Assembly (NCBI RefSeq): GCF_019900845.1
Contig: NZ_CP074570.1
Location: 3,348,001-3,412,000, forward strand
Origin: Paraneptunicella aestuarii
GTDB lineage: Bacteria > Pseudomonadota > Gammaproteobacteria > Enterobacterales > Alteromonadaceae
DNA length: 64,000 bases
Reading direction: 5' to 3'
Shown piece after piece: positions 26,160 through 35,289 of this stretch. Under the pieces are notes generated by a model that saw nothing but the letters and a program-made list of their open reading frames with translations, was not told where the DNA came from and ran no database searches. The position numbers and the translations under genes were made by a program. Every line of letters begins with the position of its first letter. The stretch's first letter is position 1.

Positions 26160-28253
26160 TTAGGCGTTGCTTACGACTTCACCATTTTCTCGAATCATTC
26201 CAAATGAACGCACATTCACCGTTGTCGGTATCTCATTAAGAGACAATACGTGTAATTGAGGTAAGGCTCGTTCACAAAACAGATATAACTTCCTGCGCAG
26301 TATTGGTGTGCAGAGCAAAACCGGGGTTAAACGCTTTGATAACATGCGCTCGACATAGGTTGATAATGAACGTAGTAATGTTTCCGTAACATCGCCATCC
26401 AGCATCAACGAATTACTGTCACTGGCATCCCCTACCCCTGCCACTAATCGTTGTTCTAATCTGGGTTCAAAGGTTAAAACGTTAAGCGATGCTTCGCCGT
26501 CAGCCAACCCTTGGCTAATCTGATTACGAAGGCGAAACCGAACCTTCTCGGTTAAAAAAACAATGTTCTTTTCTTGTCTCGCTGCATCAACCAGTTCTTC
26601 TAAAATCAGTGGTAAATTTCGTATGGATACTTTTTCCTGCAATAACTGCTGCAGAACTTTCTGAACATCGGAATAACTCAATACACTGGGTATTAGTTCA
26701 TCAACCAAACCATGCTGTTGTTCTGCAACTCTGGATAACAATTTCTCAGTCTCAGAACGGGTTAGAAACTCAGGACTATATTTCTTTAGCGTCTCGGTAA
26801 TATGAGTCAGAAACGTTGTTTCAGGATCAACAACGGTAAAACCGGCTTTTCTGGCTGGATCGGCGAGTGTTGTTTCAACCCATAAGGCTGGAAGGCCATA
26901 AGTAGGCTCTTTCGTTTTTATACCGGCAATACCCTGTTTTTTACCGGTTGGATCAATTGCCAACATAAGATCAGGATGAATCTCTCCACTAGCAACCTTA
27001 GCCCCGTGAATCAGCAATCGATAATGATTTCCCGTCATCCCTCTATCTTGTATTACAGAATGCACAGGTATCACCAAGCCATAATCAAGTGCAAACTGTT
27101 TACGGAAATTAGCCAGTCGCTCATTTAAAGTGCAAGACTCGCCATTGATATAACTGTATATGTCCGTACCCACTCTTAGTTCAAGCTGTTCAATGTGAGT
27201 TAAGCGGTACAAGTCCTCTTGCCTGGTAGATTCAACGACATCTTTCGATAATGGGTCTTCATACTGGCTTTCATGACCACTATCATTGACGCTTTCTTTT
27301 TCAGTTACATCTCTTCGAATACTGAAAAAAGCCATAAACCCAATTAAAAAAGCCAAAAATAGAATGGGTAAGGCTGGTAACCCGGGCATAAACAACACAA
27401 GTAGCAAGGTCACAACAATGATGACCAATACTCTGGGATGAGAGGTGATTTGAGCAGCCAGTTCTTTGCCTAATTGAGCATCAGATGCTGCGCGAGTAAT
27501 AATGATGCCTGTTGCAGTTGCAATAATCAGGGAAGGGATTTGGGTAACAATACCATCTCCAACTGTCAAAAGGGTATAGGTATGCAAAGCAGTTCCCCAC
27601 TCCATTCCCATTTGACCTGTACCAATAGACAATCCACCGATAATATTGATCAGTATGATAATGATCCCGGCAATGGCATCTCCTTTTACAAACTTGGTAG
27701 AACCGTCCATTGCACCATAGAAATTCGCTTCTTTCTCAATCTCCAAACGACGCGCTTTCGCATCATGCTCGTCAATCAGCCCCATGTTCAAGTCGGCATC
27801 AATGCTCATTTGCTTACCCGGCATACTATCCAGCGTAAATCTCGCCGCTACTTCAGCAACCCTTTGTGCACCATTGGTTACAACAACATATTGAACTACG
27901 ATAAGGATGAGGAATACGACAAGCCCAATAACGTAGTTCCCACCCACCACATGTGAGCCAATAGACGCAATAACCTGCCCCGCAGCGGCATCATTCAGAA
28001 TCAATCGAGTAGAAGAAACGTTAAGCCCTAAGCGAAATAAGGTGGCAATTAGAATAAGAGACGGAAATGTAGAAAAGCTCAGAGGTTTATCCGTATAAAA
28101 CGTTAATAACAGGATAATCAACGCCAAGCAGAAATTGGTGAGTAACAACAAATCCAAAGCAACAGCAGGAACAGGAGTAAAAAGCAACATCAGTATGGCA
28201 ATCACACCAATGACCAATAGCAGTTCACTTTTTCCTTGCTTAAACATATCCAT
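26160..28253 (-). CDS. flhA: Export gate protein FlhA
   Basis: This 697-aa protein has about eight TM segments in its first 320 residues. The FHIPEP-family loop is TLDSMPGKQMSIDADLNMGL around residues 140-160. A cytoplasmic domain follows (GIKTKEPTYGLPALWV, LVDELIPSVLSYSDVQKVLQ, LLEKVSIRNLPLILEEL-like block). It forms the nonameric ring that receives substrates. It is separated from flgF by a 46-bp gap, the longest within this operon. Confidence 0.95.
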   Translation of the reverse strand: MDMFKQGKSELLLVIGVIAILMLLFTPVPAVALDLLLLTNFCLALIILLLTFYTDKPLSFSTFPSLILIATLFRLGLNVSSTRLILNDAAAGQVIASIGSHVVGGNYVIGLVVFLILIVVQYVVVTNGAQRVAEVAARFTLDSMPGKQMSIDADLNMGLIDEHDAKARRLEIEKEANFYGAMDGSTKFVKGDAIAGIIIILINIIGGLSIGTGQMGMEWGTALHTYTLLTVGDGIVTQIPSLIIATATGIIITRAASDAQLGKELAAQITSHPRVLVIIVVTLLLVLFMPGLPALPILFLAFLIGFMAFFSIRRDVTEKESVNDSGHESQYEDPLSKDVVESTRQEDLYRLTHIEQLELRVGTDIYSYINGESCTLNERLANFRKQFALDYGLVIPVHSVIQDRGMTGNHYRLLIHGAKVASGEIHPDLMLAIDPTGKKQGIAGIKTKEPTYGLPALWVETTLADPARKAGFTVVDPETTFLTHITETLKKYSPEFLTRSETEKLLSRVAEQQHGLVDELIPSVLSYSDVQKVLQQLLQEKVSIRNLPLILEELVDAARQEKNIVFLTEKVRFRLRNQISQGLADGEASLNVLTFEPRLEQRLVAGVGDASDSNSLMLDGDVTETLLRSLSTYVERMLSKRLTPVLLCTPILRRKLYLFCERALPQLHVLSLNEIPTTVNVRSFGMIRENGEVVSNA

Positions 28254-28256
28254 TTA

Positions 28257-29321
28257 TTACTTCTCCTGCCGATCCATGCCTAAAATACTTCTGAACACTG
28301 GCGCAACATCTTTATAGCAGGATTCGGGAATGTATCCGTTTATGTTGCATGTACGGTATAACTGACGAGCCAGTTTAATATTTCTAACAATGGGAACTCG
28401 ATGAGTACGTGCTAACTTGCGAATTGTTGCTGCATGATGGTCTGCCCCCATAGTTAATACCTTAGGTGCGAACATGGACGCAGGATCATATTTTAGGGCG
28501 ACGGCAATGTGCTCTGGATTGGTGATCACAACATCCGCATCTTTAACACTGCTTAATGACGCTGCTTTTTGCAATAATTCCTTTTGTATTTGCTTTTGTT
28601 TTTGTTTTATTTTCGGGTCGCCTTCCCGTTTCTTGTGCTCATCTTTAACTTCCTGCTTACTCATCATCATCTTTTTAGCAAACTGCCAGTTTGAAAAGAT
28701 AAAATCCAACAGAGCAATAGGCAGGAGAATCGCCAAAGCCATCAGAGCTAATGAAAATACTGAAGATTGCCAATGTTGGGCAAAAGTATTCTCACTCATT
28801 CCATAACTGTCCATAACCACGTCCAACCAACTATCTCCCCACATAAACCAAACAACAGAAATGACTGCCAGTTTTAATAGTGATTTGAACAACTCAAATA
28901 AGCTTTTTAAGGAAATAATCTTTTTAAAACCTTCAACGGGGTTAAATCGATTCCAATCAATTGATAAAGGATGTGTGGAGAATACAGGGCCAGTCTGTAA
29001 TAGGTTGAAAGCAATCGCTCCCAGTACCAAAACAACAAGAATAGGGGCAAAAATCCCAAGGACAGACATCAAAATACTCATACCTATAGACAAAATAGAG
29101 TGAGATGAAACATTGACGTTCCCTGCCGTAGCCAACAAATAAACAAACAAGCTTTTTACATCAGCAATCATGCCACTATGTAAAAACCAAAAAGCAGCGC
29201 CGCCAAGGGTCAGCATTAACACACCAGTGACTTCTACACTCTTACTGACCTGCCCTTTATTTTTTGCTTCTCGAAGCTTATAGGGAGTAGCCTGTTCTGA
29301 CTTTTCTTGATCTTCAGCCAT
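28257..29321 (-). CDS. flhB: Export switch protein FlhB with NPEH cleavage motif
   Basis: The ATG at 29321 overlaps the fliR stop by one base and gives 354 aa. It shows the FlhB start (AEDQEKSEQATPYKLREAKN KG), four TM segments, the linker DEHKKREGDPKIKQKQ, and the autocleavage site at residues 268-271 (NPEH). The family motif is NPTH; the reactive Asn and the Pro are kept and Thr is replaced by Glu. Cleavage controls the switch from rod/hook to later substrates, so the change may alter timing. Frames starting upstream of 29321 lie inside fliR. Confidence 0.93.
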   Translation of the reverse strand: MAEDQEKSEQATPYKLREAKNKGQVSKSVEVTGVLMLTLGGAAFWFLHSGMIADVKSLFVYLLATAGNVNVSSHSILSIGMSILMSVLGIFAPILVVLVLGAIAFNLLQTGPVFSTHPLSIDWNRFNPVEGFKKIISLKSLFELFKSLLKLAVISVVWFMWGDSWLDVVMDSYGMSENTFAQHWQSSVFSLALMALAILLPIALLDFIFSNWQFAKKMMMSKQEVKDEHKKREGDPKIKQKQKQIQKELLQKAASLSSVKDADVVITNPEHIAVALKYDPASMFAPKVLTMGADHHAATIRKLARTHRVPIVRNIKLARQLYRTCNINGYIPESCYKDVAPVFRSILGMDRQEK

Positions 29322-30097
29322 TACCTTACAACCCCTAACAACAGCCAATTCCCTTCAAACCATTTGTCCATCGTATTAAAAATTGTTCCGAGCAAAGGCT
29401 TAAAGTGCTCAACACTTAAAGACAACAGGTACATTCCTAACCAAATTTTTAACGGTAATGTGACAAAATAAACATTCATCTGAGGCATGGTTTTAGACAC
29501 AATGCCGCTGAACAGATCCATTAACCATAGACCCATTACAACAGGGCCGATAAGTAATAAAGCAAAACTCAACTGGACGGAGAAATAACTCATAATTTTG
29601 CTAACATCGACAACACCATCCCAACGTCCTGGAGGAATAAGCGCAAGCATTTCCCTAAAAGCCAATAAAAGATGATGGTGGGTATTACTCAAAAACAAGC
29701 AAAGCGTAACCAACAATACAATGATATGTCCGAGCAAAGGTTCATTATTGTTAGTATGAGGATCCATAACCCCTGCGGCTGCAAAACCAATTTGCATATC
29801 AAGCACTCTTCCCATCATCTGAATAGCAGCAATAGCCAACTGGAAACCCAGTAAAATCGCCATTCCCAAAACAAATTCAAAAAGCAGGTTAATGACAAAT
29901 ACACCAATAGACATTGTGAGCCAATTATCGCCAATTCCCGTTACACCAAAGGCTAAAATCAAGGAAATGGAAAAGAGCAACACCAATCTAACCATTAATG
30001 GAAAATACTGCATGGGTGAACCATTCATCGCCATGAATAGCGGCGTTAATCTGGCTAGCAACAGAAAATAAGGCTGCAACAAAGAGGAAGTATCCAT
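29321..30097 (-). CDS. fliR: Export gate protein FliR
   Basis: This 258-aa integral membrane protein has typical FliR blocks (FLLLARLTPLFMAMN, FELVLGMAILLGFQLAIAAI-like region, MGRVLDMQIGFAAAGVMDPH, GLWLMDLFSGIVSKTMPQMN, LPLKIWLGMYLLSL). It forms the export channel with FliP and FliQ. It starts one base after fliQ stops. Confidence 0.93.
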   Translation of the reverse strand: MDTSSLLQPYFLLLARLTPLFMAMNGSPMQYFPLMVRLVLLFSISLILAFGVTGIGDNWLTMSIGVFVINLLFEFVLGMAILLGFQLAIAAIQMMGRVLDMQIGFAAAGVMDPHTNNNEPLLGHIIVLLVTLCLFLSNTHHHLLLAFREMLALIPPGRWDGVVDVSKIMSYFSVQLSFALLLIGPVVMGLWLMDLFSGIVSKTMPQMNVYFVTLPLKIWLGMYLLSLSVEHFKPLLGTIFNTMDKWFEGNWLLLGVVR

Positions 30098-30098
30098 A

Positions 30099-30362
30099 CT
30101 AAAATCCTGCAGCCTGAGAAATAATATGCTTGGTAAAGGAGATTAAAGCGTTTAGCATCCAATGCCCCAAAAAATAAAGCACAATACAACTAACAAAAAT
30201 TTTGGGAACAAAGGTTAAGGTCATCTCCTGGATTTGAGTAACGACCTGAAAAATGGAAATCAGAACACCAGTCAGCAGTGATGCCATTAGCAAAGGGGTT
30301 GCTACAGATAAGCCCGTAGCAAACATCTCCCCCATAAATCCAATTGCCATATCTATATTCAT
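30099..30362 (-). CDS. fliQ: Export gate protein FliQ
   Basis: This 87-aa protein has two TM helices with FliQ motifs (VATPLLMASLLTGVLISIFQ, TQIQEMTLTFVPKIF). It leads the export-gate block and follows the 374-aa TPR gene by 37 bp. Confidence 0.93.
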   Translation of the reverse strand: MNIDMAIGFMGEMFATGLSVATPLLMASLLTGVLISIFQVVTQIQEMTLTFVPKIFVSCIVLYFLGHWMLNALISFTKHIISQAAGF

Positions 30363-30399
30363 CGCGACTACTTCTCACTCGATGGCTTATTTCTACTGC

Positions 30400-31524
30400 T
30401 TATTTTTTACTGAAAGACTGAAGCAACTGGATATAAGTAATTTCTGGCAAGTGGGATTGAGTATTAAGCAAATCATTAACCATATGATCTGCCTTTTCTA
30501 TCTCTCCCTGGCTACGCAGTAACATACTATTGGCAAATTTCGCGGTTAAGCAATTCGGGTCAAGGCGCATGGCAACCTTAATTTCATGCTGAGCCTGTTC
30601 CATCTCTCCACGATTAGCCAGAACAACGGCTAAACCACCATGAGATTCCGCAAAATTTCTGTTTAGTTCCAAGGCTCTGGAGAAAGATGTTTCAGCAGCT
30701 ACCAGGTCATCAAGCATGAGTTCACACCATGCTTTCAAGTGCCACGTACCAATATGATCTGGCATCACTTCGGTTGCTTTTTGCAAAGCATTCAAAGCTT
30801 CTGGTATTTGCTGATTCAGCATTAATCCCTGCCCTAGCAATGACCACAATCGACCATTTAAGGGGTAACGCCCAGTAGCATGTTGAGCAAGAGATAACGC
30901 AGGTACAAAATCAAGATTGCGGTATAGGCATGTAATCTTGGAAATCAACGCATCTTGTTGATTCTCATTGTATTTTAGAACTTCATCCGACATTTTATCT
31001 GCATCATCATATCGTTCCATATCTAATGCGATAAGTGAGAGAAGCCCAAGGGAATCAGGTGAATGTTGCTTAACGTGGGAAAGAACGTCAAATGCGTTCT
31101 CAAGATCTTTCAAAAACAGGAGAGTGCGAGCATAAAGCTCGGTTAATTCTAAAGGAGGAACATTGGTGCGATCGACAAAAGCAGACTCAAGAACTTCTTT
31201 AGCCTGGCTAAATTGGCGCTGCATAAAGAAACACAAGCCAAGCCCATATTCTCGCAAATAATTAGGTGTATCAGGCAATGTTTGAAATAGAGATGCGGCC
31301 TCTGAAAAATATCCCTGGTAAGTCAGAGATTGTCCAAATTGCCATATAATGTCGGTATCAGCCTTAAATTGCGGAGTAATAGATTGAAAAAACTCCCAAC
31401 CAGCAGAGACATCTCCAACTTGTACGTAAGAATCAAGTAAATCTTTGATGATAAGTTTATTTTGAGGATCTTGAAGCCAAAAAGACTTAAGGCGATCGAT
31501 CTTGGATCTAATTTGAGTATTCAT
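30400..31524 (-). CDS. TPR-repeat protein heading the flagellar-type operon
   Basis: This 374-aa cytoplasmic protein is made of roughly nine TPR-like helix pairs (for example LTYQGYFSEAASLFQTLPDT, IPEALNALQKATEVMPDHIG, DLVAAETSFSRALELNRNF). As the first gene of the operon, upstream of fliQ, it is likely co-regulated with the apparatus. TPR proteins in type III systems serve as chaperones or assembly factors. Canonical flagellar operons carry no such gene here. The function is inferred from context. Confidence 0.7.
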   Translation of the reverse strand: MNTQIRSKIDRLKSFWLQDPQNKLIIKDLLDSYVQVGDVSAGWEFFQSITPQFKADTDIIWQFGQSLTYQGYFSEAASLFQTLPDTPNYLREYGLGLCFFMQRQFSQAKEVLESAFVDRTNVPPLELTELYARTLLFLKDLENAFDVLSHVKQHSPDSLGLLSLIALDMERYDDADKMSDEVLKYNENQQDALISKITCLYRNLDFVPALSLAQHATGRYPLNGRLWSLLGQGLMLNQQIPEALNALQKATEVMPDHIGTWHLKAWCELMLDDLVAAETSFSRALELNRNFAESHGGLAVVLANRGEMEQAQHEIKVAMRLDPNCLTAKFANSMLLRSQGEIEKADHMVNDLLNTQSHLPEITYIQLLQSFSKK

Positions 31525-32022
31525 ACCTTGTACCCTGAACAGTATTAACTGTACAACTCCCTAACCGTGGCAAGATTTATACTTACCCAAAAACTGAATA
31601 ATACGAAATACAACATAGTACGTCCTATTCAATTGAGCCTTAGTCTAATTGCAGCGCAGTATAAAAAGCAACTCGAAGTTGTCAAACCAGTTACCGCATG
31701 GGTAATTAAACAAACCACAAGGAGGTAACCATCTAATTTTATTAAATAATTCATGAAGATACGTATAACTAATTCCCCCTTACATGAAGCATAAACGGAA
31801 AAATAAGGGGAGCATCTTAAACGTTTTCACAAATAAACTCAGACAATCGAACTCCTTTATTTTCACCACGTTAAGACCTTTTTTCTTTTTTGGTGTTAAA
31901 TTTGACGAAAGTATTTAATTTTTTTTAATTCATTTTAAGAATATAAAATAACCAATAGAAATATATAAAATGGGGATAATGCCTGATCATAAGCGAATTG
32001 GTGTATTCAAAAATGTCGTTTT
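31525..32022. other. 498-bp divergent intergenic region
   Basis: The region lies between the operon head and a plus-strand metallopeptidase gene. It is AT-rich towards 31900-31980. A TTGACG hexamer at 31902-31907 is a possible -35, but I see no well-spaced -10. A short open frame with ATG at 31753 has no adjacent ribosome site. No sigma-28 or sigma-54 promoter could be defended by eye. Confidence 0.3.
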
Positions 32023-32499
32023 ATGAAGCTAGTAATAAAAGGATTTAAAAAGCAAAATATCATTTCAATTGATGATGTTGTCAATATACTAAAGTCCGTC
32101 CCCAAACCACATAAAGCAGGTATTACAACCATCGTTTACGATCCCGAGAGGTTTTACAAACGAAGTTACGTAGCGCCTCAACCTATTAATTATTCAGCTC
32201 TCGGCGAGTATAGCAACCTCCCAATAGATCATATTTTGATATATGAATTCGCTTCACTTAACCAATTTAGGCACATGCTACTACATGAGATCGGACATCA
32301 CGTTTTTAGACGGATTTTAACCAGTAGTGAACGTAAAAAGTGGGTGACAGAATTATATCCTGTGGAAGGTAATGTAACCCGTTACGCCCAAACAAATGCC
32401 AACGAGGACTTCGCAGAAAGTTATGCCTGCTTTTATACCAATCCACTCGAACTGAAAAAACTCAATAAGAAATTTTTGTATATTAAACAGCTTTTTTAA
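32023..32499 (+). CDS. Small HExxH zinc metallopeptidase, candidate effector/toxin
   Basis: This 158-aa protein has no signal peptide. HEIGH at residues 88-92 supplies the two zinc His and the general base. The downstream NEDFAESYACF (about residues 127-137) offers the glutamate third ligand, a gluzincin-like arrangement seen in anthrax lethal factor-like and related toxin peptidases. It stands alone between the flagellar-type operon and a toxin/IS region. A cytoplasmic peptidase of this size with no export signal fits a type III or contact-dependent effector, though a household regulator protease cannot be excluded. Confidence 0.6.
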   Translation: MKLVIKGFKKQNIISIDDVVNILKSVPKPHKAGITTIVYDPERFYKRSYVAPQPINYSALGEYSNLPIDHILIYEFASLNQFRHMLLHEIGHHVFRRILTSSERKKWVTELYPVEGNVTRYAQTNANEDFAESYACFYTNPLELKKLNKKFLYIKQLF

Positions 32500-32511
32500 A
32501 GCCTATATCTA

Positions 32512-33018
32512 CTACCACAGCTCTGATCTTCTCCAAGCGACTCCCGCTGCCAATACCAATAAAATGGTTGCTGCCACTACTACGGTCTTGTACCGATTCA
32601 AACAGTAAGTCGCCCCCACGGTCAAATCCAGATGGTTAGTAGCATCCACATTCGCACCGACAAACGATGCGTTTTCTGCGGTCACAATATTGATATTGTT
32701 CACACTTAACACACTGTTGTTATAGGTGGTGGATTTATCCTCGCTATCACTCTCACTCTGACCATAACTGGCATTAAACGAAGGCCCTCCCGCAGAGCCA
32801 TACACCGTTTGCTGAACACTGAATGACGCATCTTGAGTGGTAATGGTTTGCTCAAAGGTATCCCGGCTGGCAAGCACATCCAGATTACCCGTCGCTATCG
32901 TCATATCACCATCAGCCACTAATGTGCTGCCCTGTATCAGGGTATTGCCCGTTTGACCAAAGGTGTTTTCATCTTCATAGCCCGTGGTAATAGTGATGCT
33001 AAATTGACTTATTGGCAT
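32512..33018 (-). pseudogene. Fragment of a TpsA/filamentous haemagglutinin
   Basis: The 168-codon frame reads an FHA-2-type stretch (LIQGSTLVADGDMTIATGN, SASYGQSESDSEDKSTTYNN-like, NNINIVTAENASFVGANVDA) without signal peptide, TPS domain or toxin. The last ~30 codons turn into an unrelated hydrophobic tail (VVVAATILLVLAAGVAW). It is not a copy of the large CdiA-type gene in this window. It is probably a leftover from another exoprotein gene. Confidence 0.55.
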
Positions 33019-33023
33019 TATGA

Positions 33024-33040
33024 GTATTAATATTTAATAC
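33024..33040. promoter_or_regulatory. Palindromic operator of the parDE pair
   Basis: The 17-bp perfect inverted repeat GTATTAA-TAT-TTAATAC lies 20 bp before the parD start. Ribbon-helix-helix antitoxins bind such palindromes to repress their own operon. Confidence 0.5.
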
Positions 33041-33060
33041 AATTTTGAGCGAGGTACATC

Positions 33061-33297
33061 ATGCAGAGAAATACCAGCGTGACATTGGGCGAGCACTTTG
33101 GGCAATTCATTGAACAAAAAGTGCAACAAGGCCGATTTGAATCAACCAGTGAAGCCGTTCGAGCTGGTCTTCGATTACTTGAAGAGCAAGAAATGAAACT
33201 GGATATACTGAGAAAAAAACTTGAAGTCGGTGAAACACAGTTGGATCGAGGCGAAGGTATTGATGGTGATAAATTTATGCAGGATCTGATTGGATAG
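33061..33297 (+). CDS. parD: ParD-type ribbon-helix-helix antitoxin
   Basis: This 78-aa protein has an N-terminal ribbon-helix-helix (NTSVTLGEHFGQFIEQKVQQ, FESTSEAVRAGLRLLEEQE) and an acidic C-terminal helix that would wrap ParE. It starts 20 bp after a palindrome and overlaps the parE start by one base. Confidence 0.88.
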   Translation: MQRNTSVTLGEHFGQFIEQKVQQGRFESTSEAVRAGLRLLEEQEMKLDILRKKLEVGETQLDRGEGIDGDKFMQDLIG

Positions 33298-33590
33298 TGA
33301 CAACTTATTTACTTTCTCCCGCAGCTCAAGCAAGCCTGAAAAACATCAAAGCCTATTCCCTCGAAAACTTTGGAACAATACAAACTCGACATTACCTGAA
33401 AAGCTTAAGAGAAAGAATGCAGGCACTGGCAGAAAACCCTGAACGAGGGCGAATTCGCGATGAATTGAAGGTGGGATTTTATAGCGACTTCATAGGCTCA
33501 CACACTATTTATTACCGAATCAAACCGCCCCATATCGAAATCATTGATGTACTGCATCAATCAATGGATCCCAGCAAACACGTAGAGTAA
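33297..33590 (+). CDS. parE: ParE-type toxin
   Basis: This 97-aa RelE/ParE-fold toxin begins with GTG overlapping the parD stop. Visible motifs are YLLSPAAQASLKNIKAYSLE, ALAENPERGRIRDELKVGFY and HTIYYRIKPPHIEIIDVLHQ. ParE toxins typically poison DNA gyrase. The pair may stabilise the surrounding IS- and toxin-rich region. Confidence 0.88.
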   Translation: MTTYLLSPAAQASLKNIKAYSLENFGTIQTRHYLKSLRERMQALAENPERGRIRDELKVGFYSDFIGSHTIYYRIKPPHIEIIDVLHQSMDPSKHVE

Positions 33591-33630
33591 TAAGCAGACA
33601 ATAATTAAACCACCCTCTTTTTGAAAACCT

Positions 33631-34599
33631 ATGCTGTTGTTATTGCTCCTGCTCTGTCTTTACCTCACATTAAACTCCGATAAAAAACAGCATTTTTTAC
33701 GCCGAAAACCCGATGCGTTGAACGCAATCTGCTTGCCTATTAAAAACAACAAAAAGCCAGAATGGGTTAAACATAAAGTGATTTACCTAAAAGCCCTCAA
33801 CCCGGATTTGGGATGCAGAAAAATCGCCGAGCTGTTTAACCGTATTCACCTTAAAAAAGATGCCGAAACGGTGAGTAAATTCTATGTGTATTGCCAACTT
33901 AAAATTCATCATTACCAATGGCAAATTCTGCGCAGAAAGCTTAAACACAAGCGCCCGGCTTTTGTTCCTGTAAATACTTGCTGGGGCGTGGATTTAACCA
34001 CCGTCACCGACCTAAATAAACTCCAACATACCCTGCTTGCTGTGGTCGATTATGGTTCGCGCCGATGCTTGTGCTTACAACCATTAAGCAGCAAGCATTC
34101 ATGGATTTTGCTAACCACCCTGTTCGCATTATTTGCTCAAGTTGGTAAGCCCAAACGCATAAAACCGATAATGAAGCCGTATTTAGCTCTCTGATTTTCC
34201 ACTTGGCGATGATACTGGCTGGCGTTAAGCAACAATTCTCCGATATTGCTTGCCCATGGCAAAAAATTGCAGGAGCAAATTTTTAACATCGGAGACTGCG
34301 ACGATGGCCCGTAGGGTGAGCAACAGGGATGTTGCGAATAAAACGGCAGAGTTGAAAGAATGATTGGTACATTCAAAGCGCGCATTAACAAACTGCTTGT
34401 GCAAGATGCAGAGCAATTACACCACTTACTCCCCGACTTTATTCACTGGTACAACACAGTTCGCCCACACTCTCACCTGAATGGACGCACACCGATGGAA
34501 GTCTGGAATGGTGTTGATATCTTTCAAACAGGATATAAACAGGCAAGGCATTATGAAAAATGGGGCGGATTGCTTACAGGTGTGGAGCTTATTATTTAA
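33631..34599 (+). pseudogene. Broken DDE (integrase-core) transposase
   Basis: The gene spans two frames. The first part carries the HTH-like CRKIAELFNRIH and the catalytic Asp in WGVDLTTV. About 34161-34165 one base is missing, so the second catalytic block (TDNEAVF) is out of frame. Between 34262 and 34341 an insertion of about 80 bp with a GCAACA/TGTTGC hairpin (34320-34335) splits CPWQ from NGRVER. The last frame, from 34360, encodes the C-terminus with WYNTVRPHSHLNGRTPMEVW. With the breaks repaired, the D-35-E spacing is canonical (rve family, IS3/IS481-like). The C-terminus and downstream end recur at 36149, 37656 and 40276. Confidence 0.75.
34262..34341. repeat. ~80-bp REP-like insertion with hairpin
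   Basis: The segment interrupts the transposase codons between Gln and Asn-Gly-Arg-Val-Glu. It contains a 6-bp stem/4-nt loop (34320-34335) and G-rich motifs. Only one copy is seen in the window. It could be a REP/MITE-like element; this is inferred from its placement and hairpin. Confidence 0.35.
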
Positions 34600-34970
34600 C
34601 TCAAATCAAGCATTGTTCGATTTACATCGCTTGAGAGTGAATGATGATTAACCGTCCATGGATAGTCGCGGCTTATGCAGAACTTTAGTGAAATTTTTGC
34701 TGAAATTAAAAAGACAACAGACTGATTTTTAAACGCTTTTGAAAAAACCAGCCTTGAGGAGTATTACCCGTTATCTATTGGACGTTTGGACGGGGCACGG
34801 GGCATTTCGAGTGATTTTTGTGCAAGAAAATTAATCAAAAACTGAGTTTTTTAATATTGAATGGAAAATTTTGCAGAAATCAAAAAGGCAACTAGCTGAT
34901 TTTTAAACGCTTTTTCAAAAATCAGCCTTGGGGAATATTACCCATTATCAATTGGACGTTTGGACGGGCA
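34600..34970 (+). repeat. Two tandem IS right ends
   Basis: Non-coding sequence follows the transposase stop. It ends twice in the same signature, GGACGTTTGGACGGG, at about 34780-34796 and 34953-34969. The second end directly abuts the 3' end of the immunity gene on the other strand. Similar tracts occur at 36260-36549, 37656-37802 and 40276-40542. Confidence 0.7.
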
Positions 34971-35285
34971 TATAAAAACTTCATCATCTCTGAAGATTTT
35001 AATAAAGTTCAATTCATTTAAATATAATTCATTGTTATAAAACTCTAAACGCCCTTCAATCTCACATTCATCTGAATATAAATACTCTCCTCCAACGTAA
35101 CAGGGGACAACATCCAATAATCTCTCAGCAAAAGAATAGTTCACATTTATAGATAATTCAGATTCCCTTGTGGTTTTAATAAAAGACTTATTTTCTAAAT
35201 TAACAAATATCACACCTGTAACCGTTACCTGTCTTCCAATAAATTCGTTTTGACGACACAGCAATTCATCCACTAGCAATTTCAT
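34938..35285 (-). CDS. Putative immunity protein to the cysteine-peptidase toxin
   Basis: The ATG at 35285 follows a GGAGGG site and lies five bases after the toxin stop. The protein has 115 aa. The pattern FIGRQVTVTGVIFVNLENKS ... CEIEGRLEFYNNELYLNELN suggests an OB-like beta barrel. The last ten residues (CPSKRPIDNG) are encoded by the IS right end, so the native C-terminus has been replaced. The role is inferred from its place behind the toxin. Confidence 0.55.
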   Translation of the reverse strand: MKLLVDELLCRQNEFIGRQVTVTGVIFVNLENKSFIKTTRESELSINVNYSFAERLLDVVPCYVGGEYLYSDECEIEGRLEFYNNELYLNELNFIKIFRDDEVFICPSKRPIDNG

Positions 35286-35289
35286 ATTG

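Noticed and set aside
31753..31794. Tiny plus-strand ORF (13 codons)
   Set aside because: It has no adjacent ribosome site; the nearest purine-rich motif is about 25 bp upstream.
31902..31930. Sigma-70 promoter starting at TTGACG
   Set aside because: No -10 element occurs at 16-18 bp spacing.
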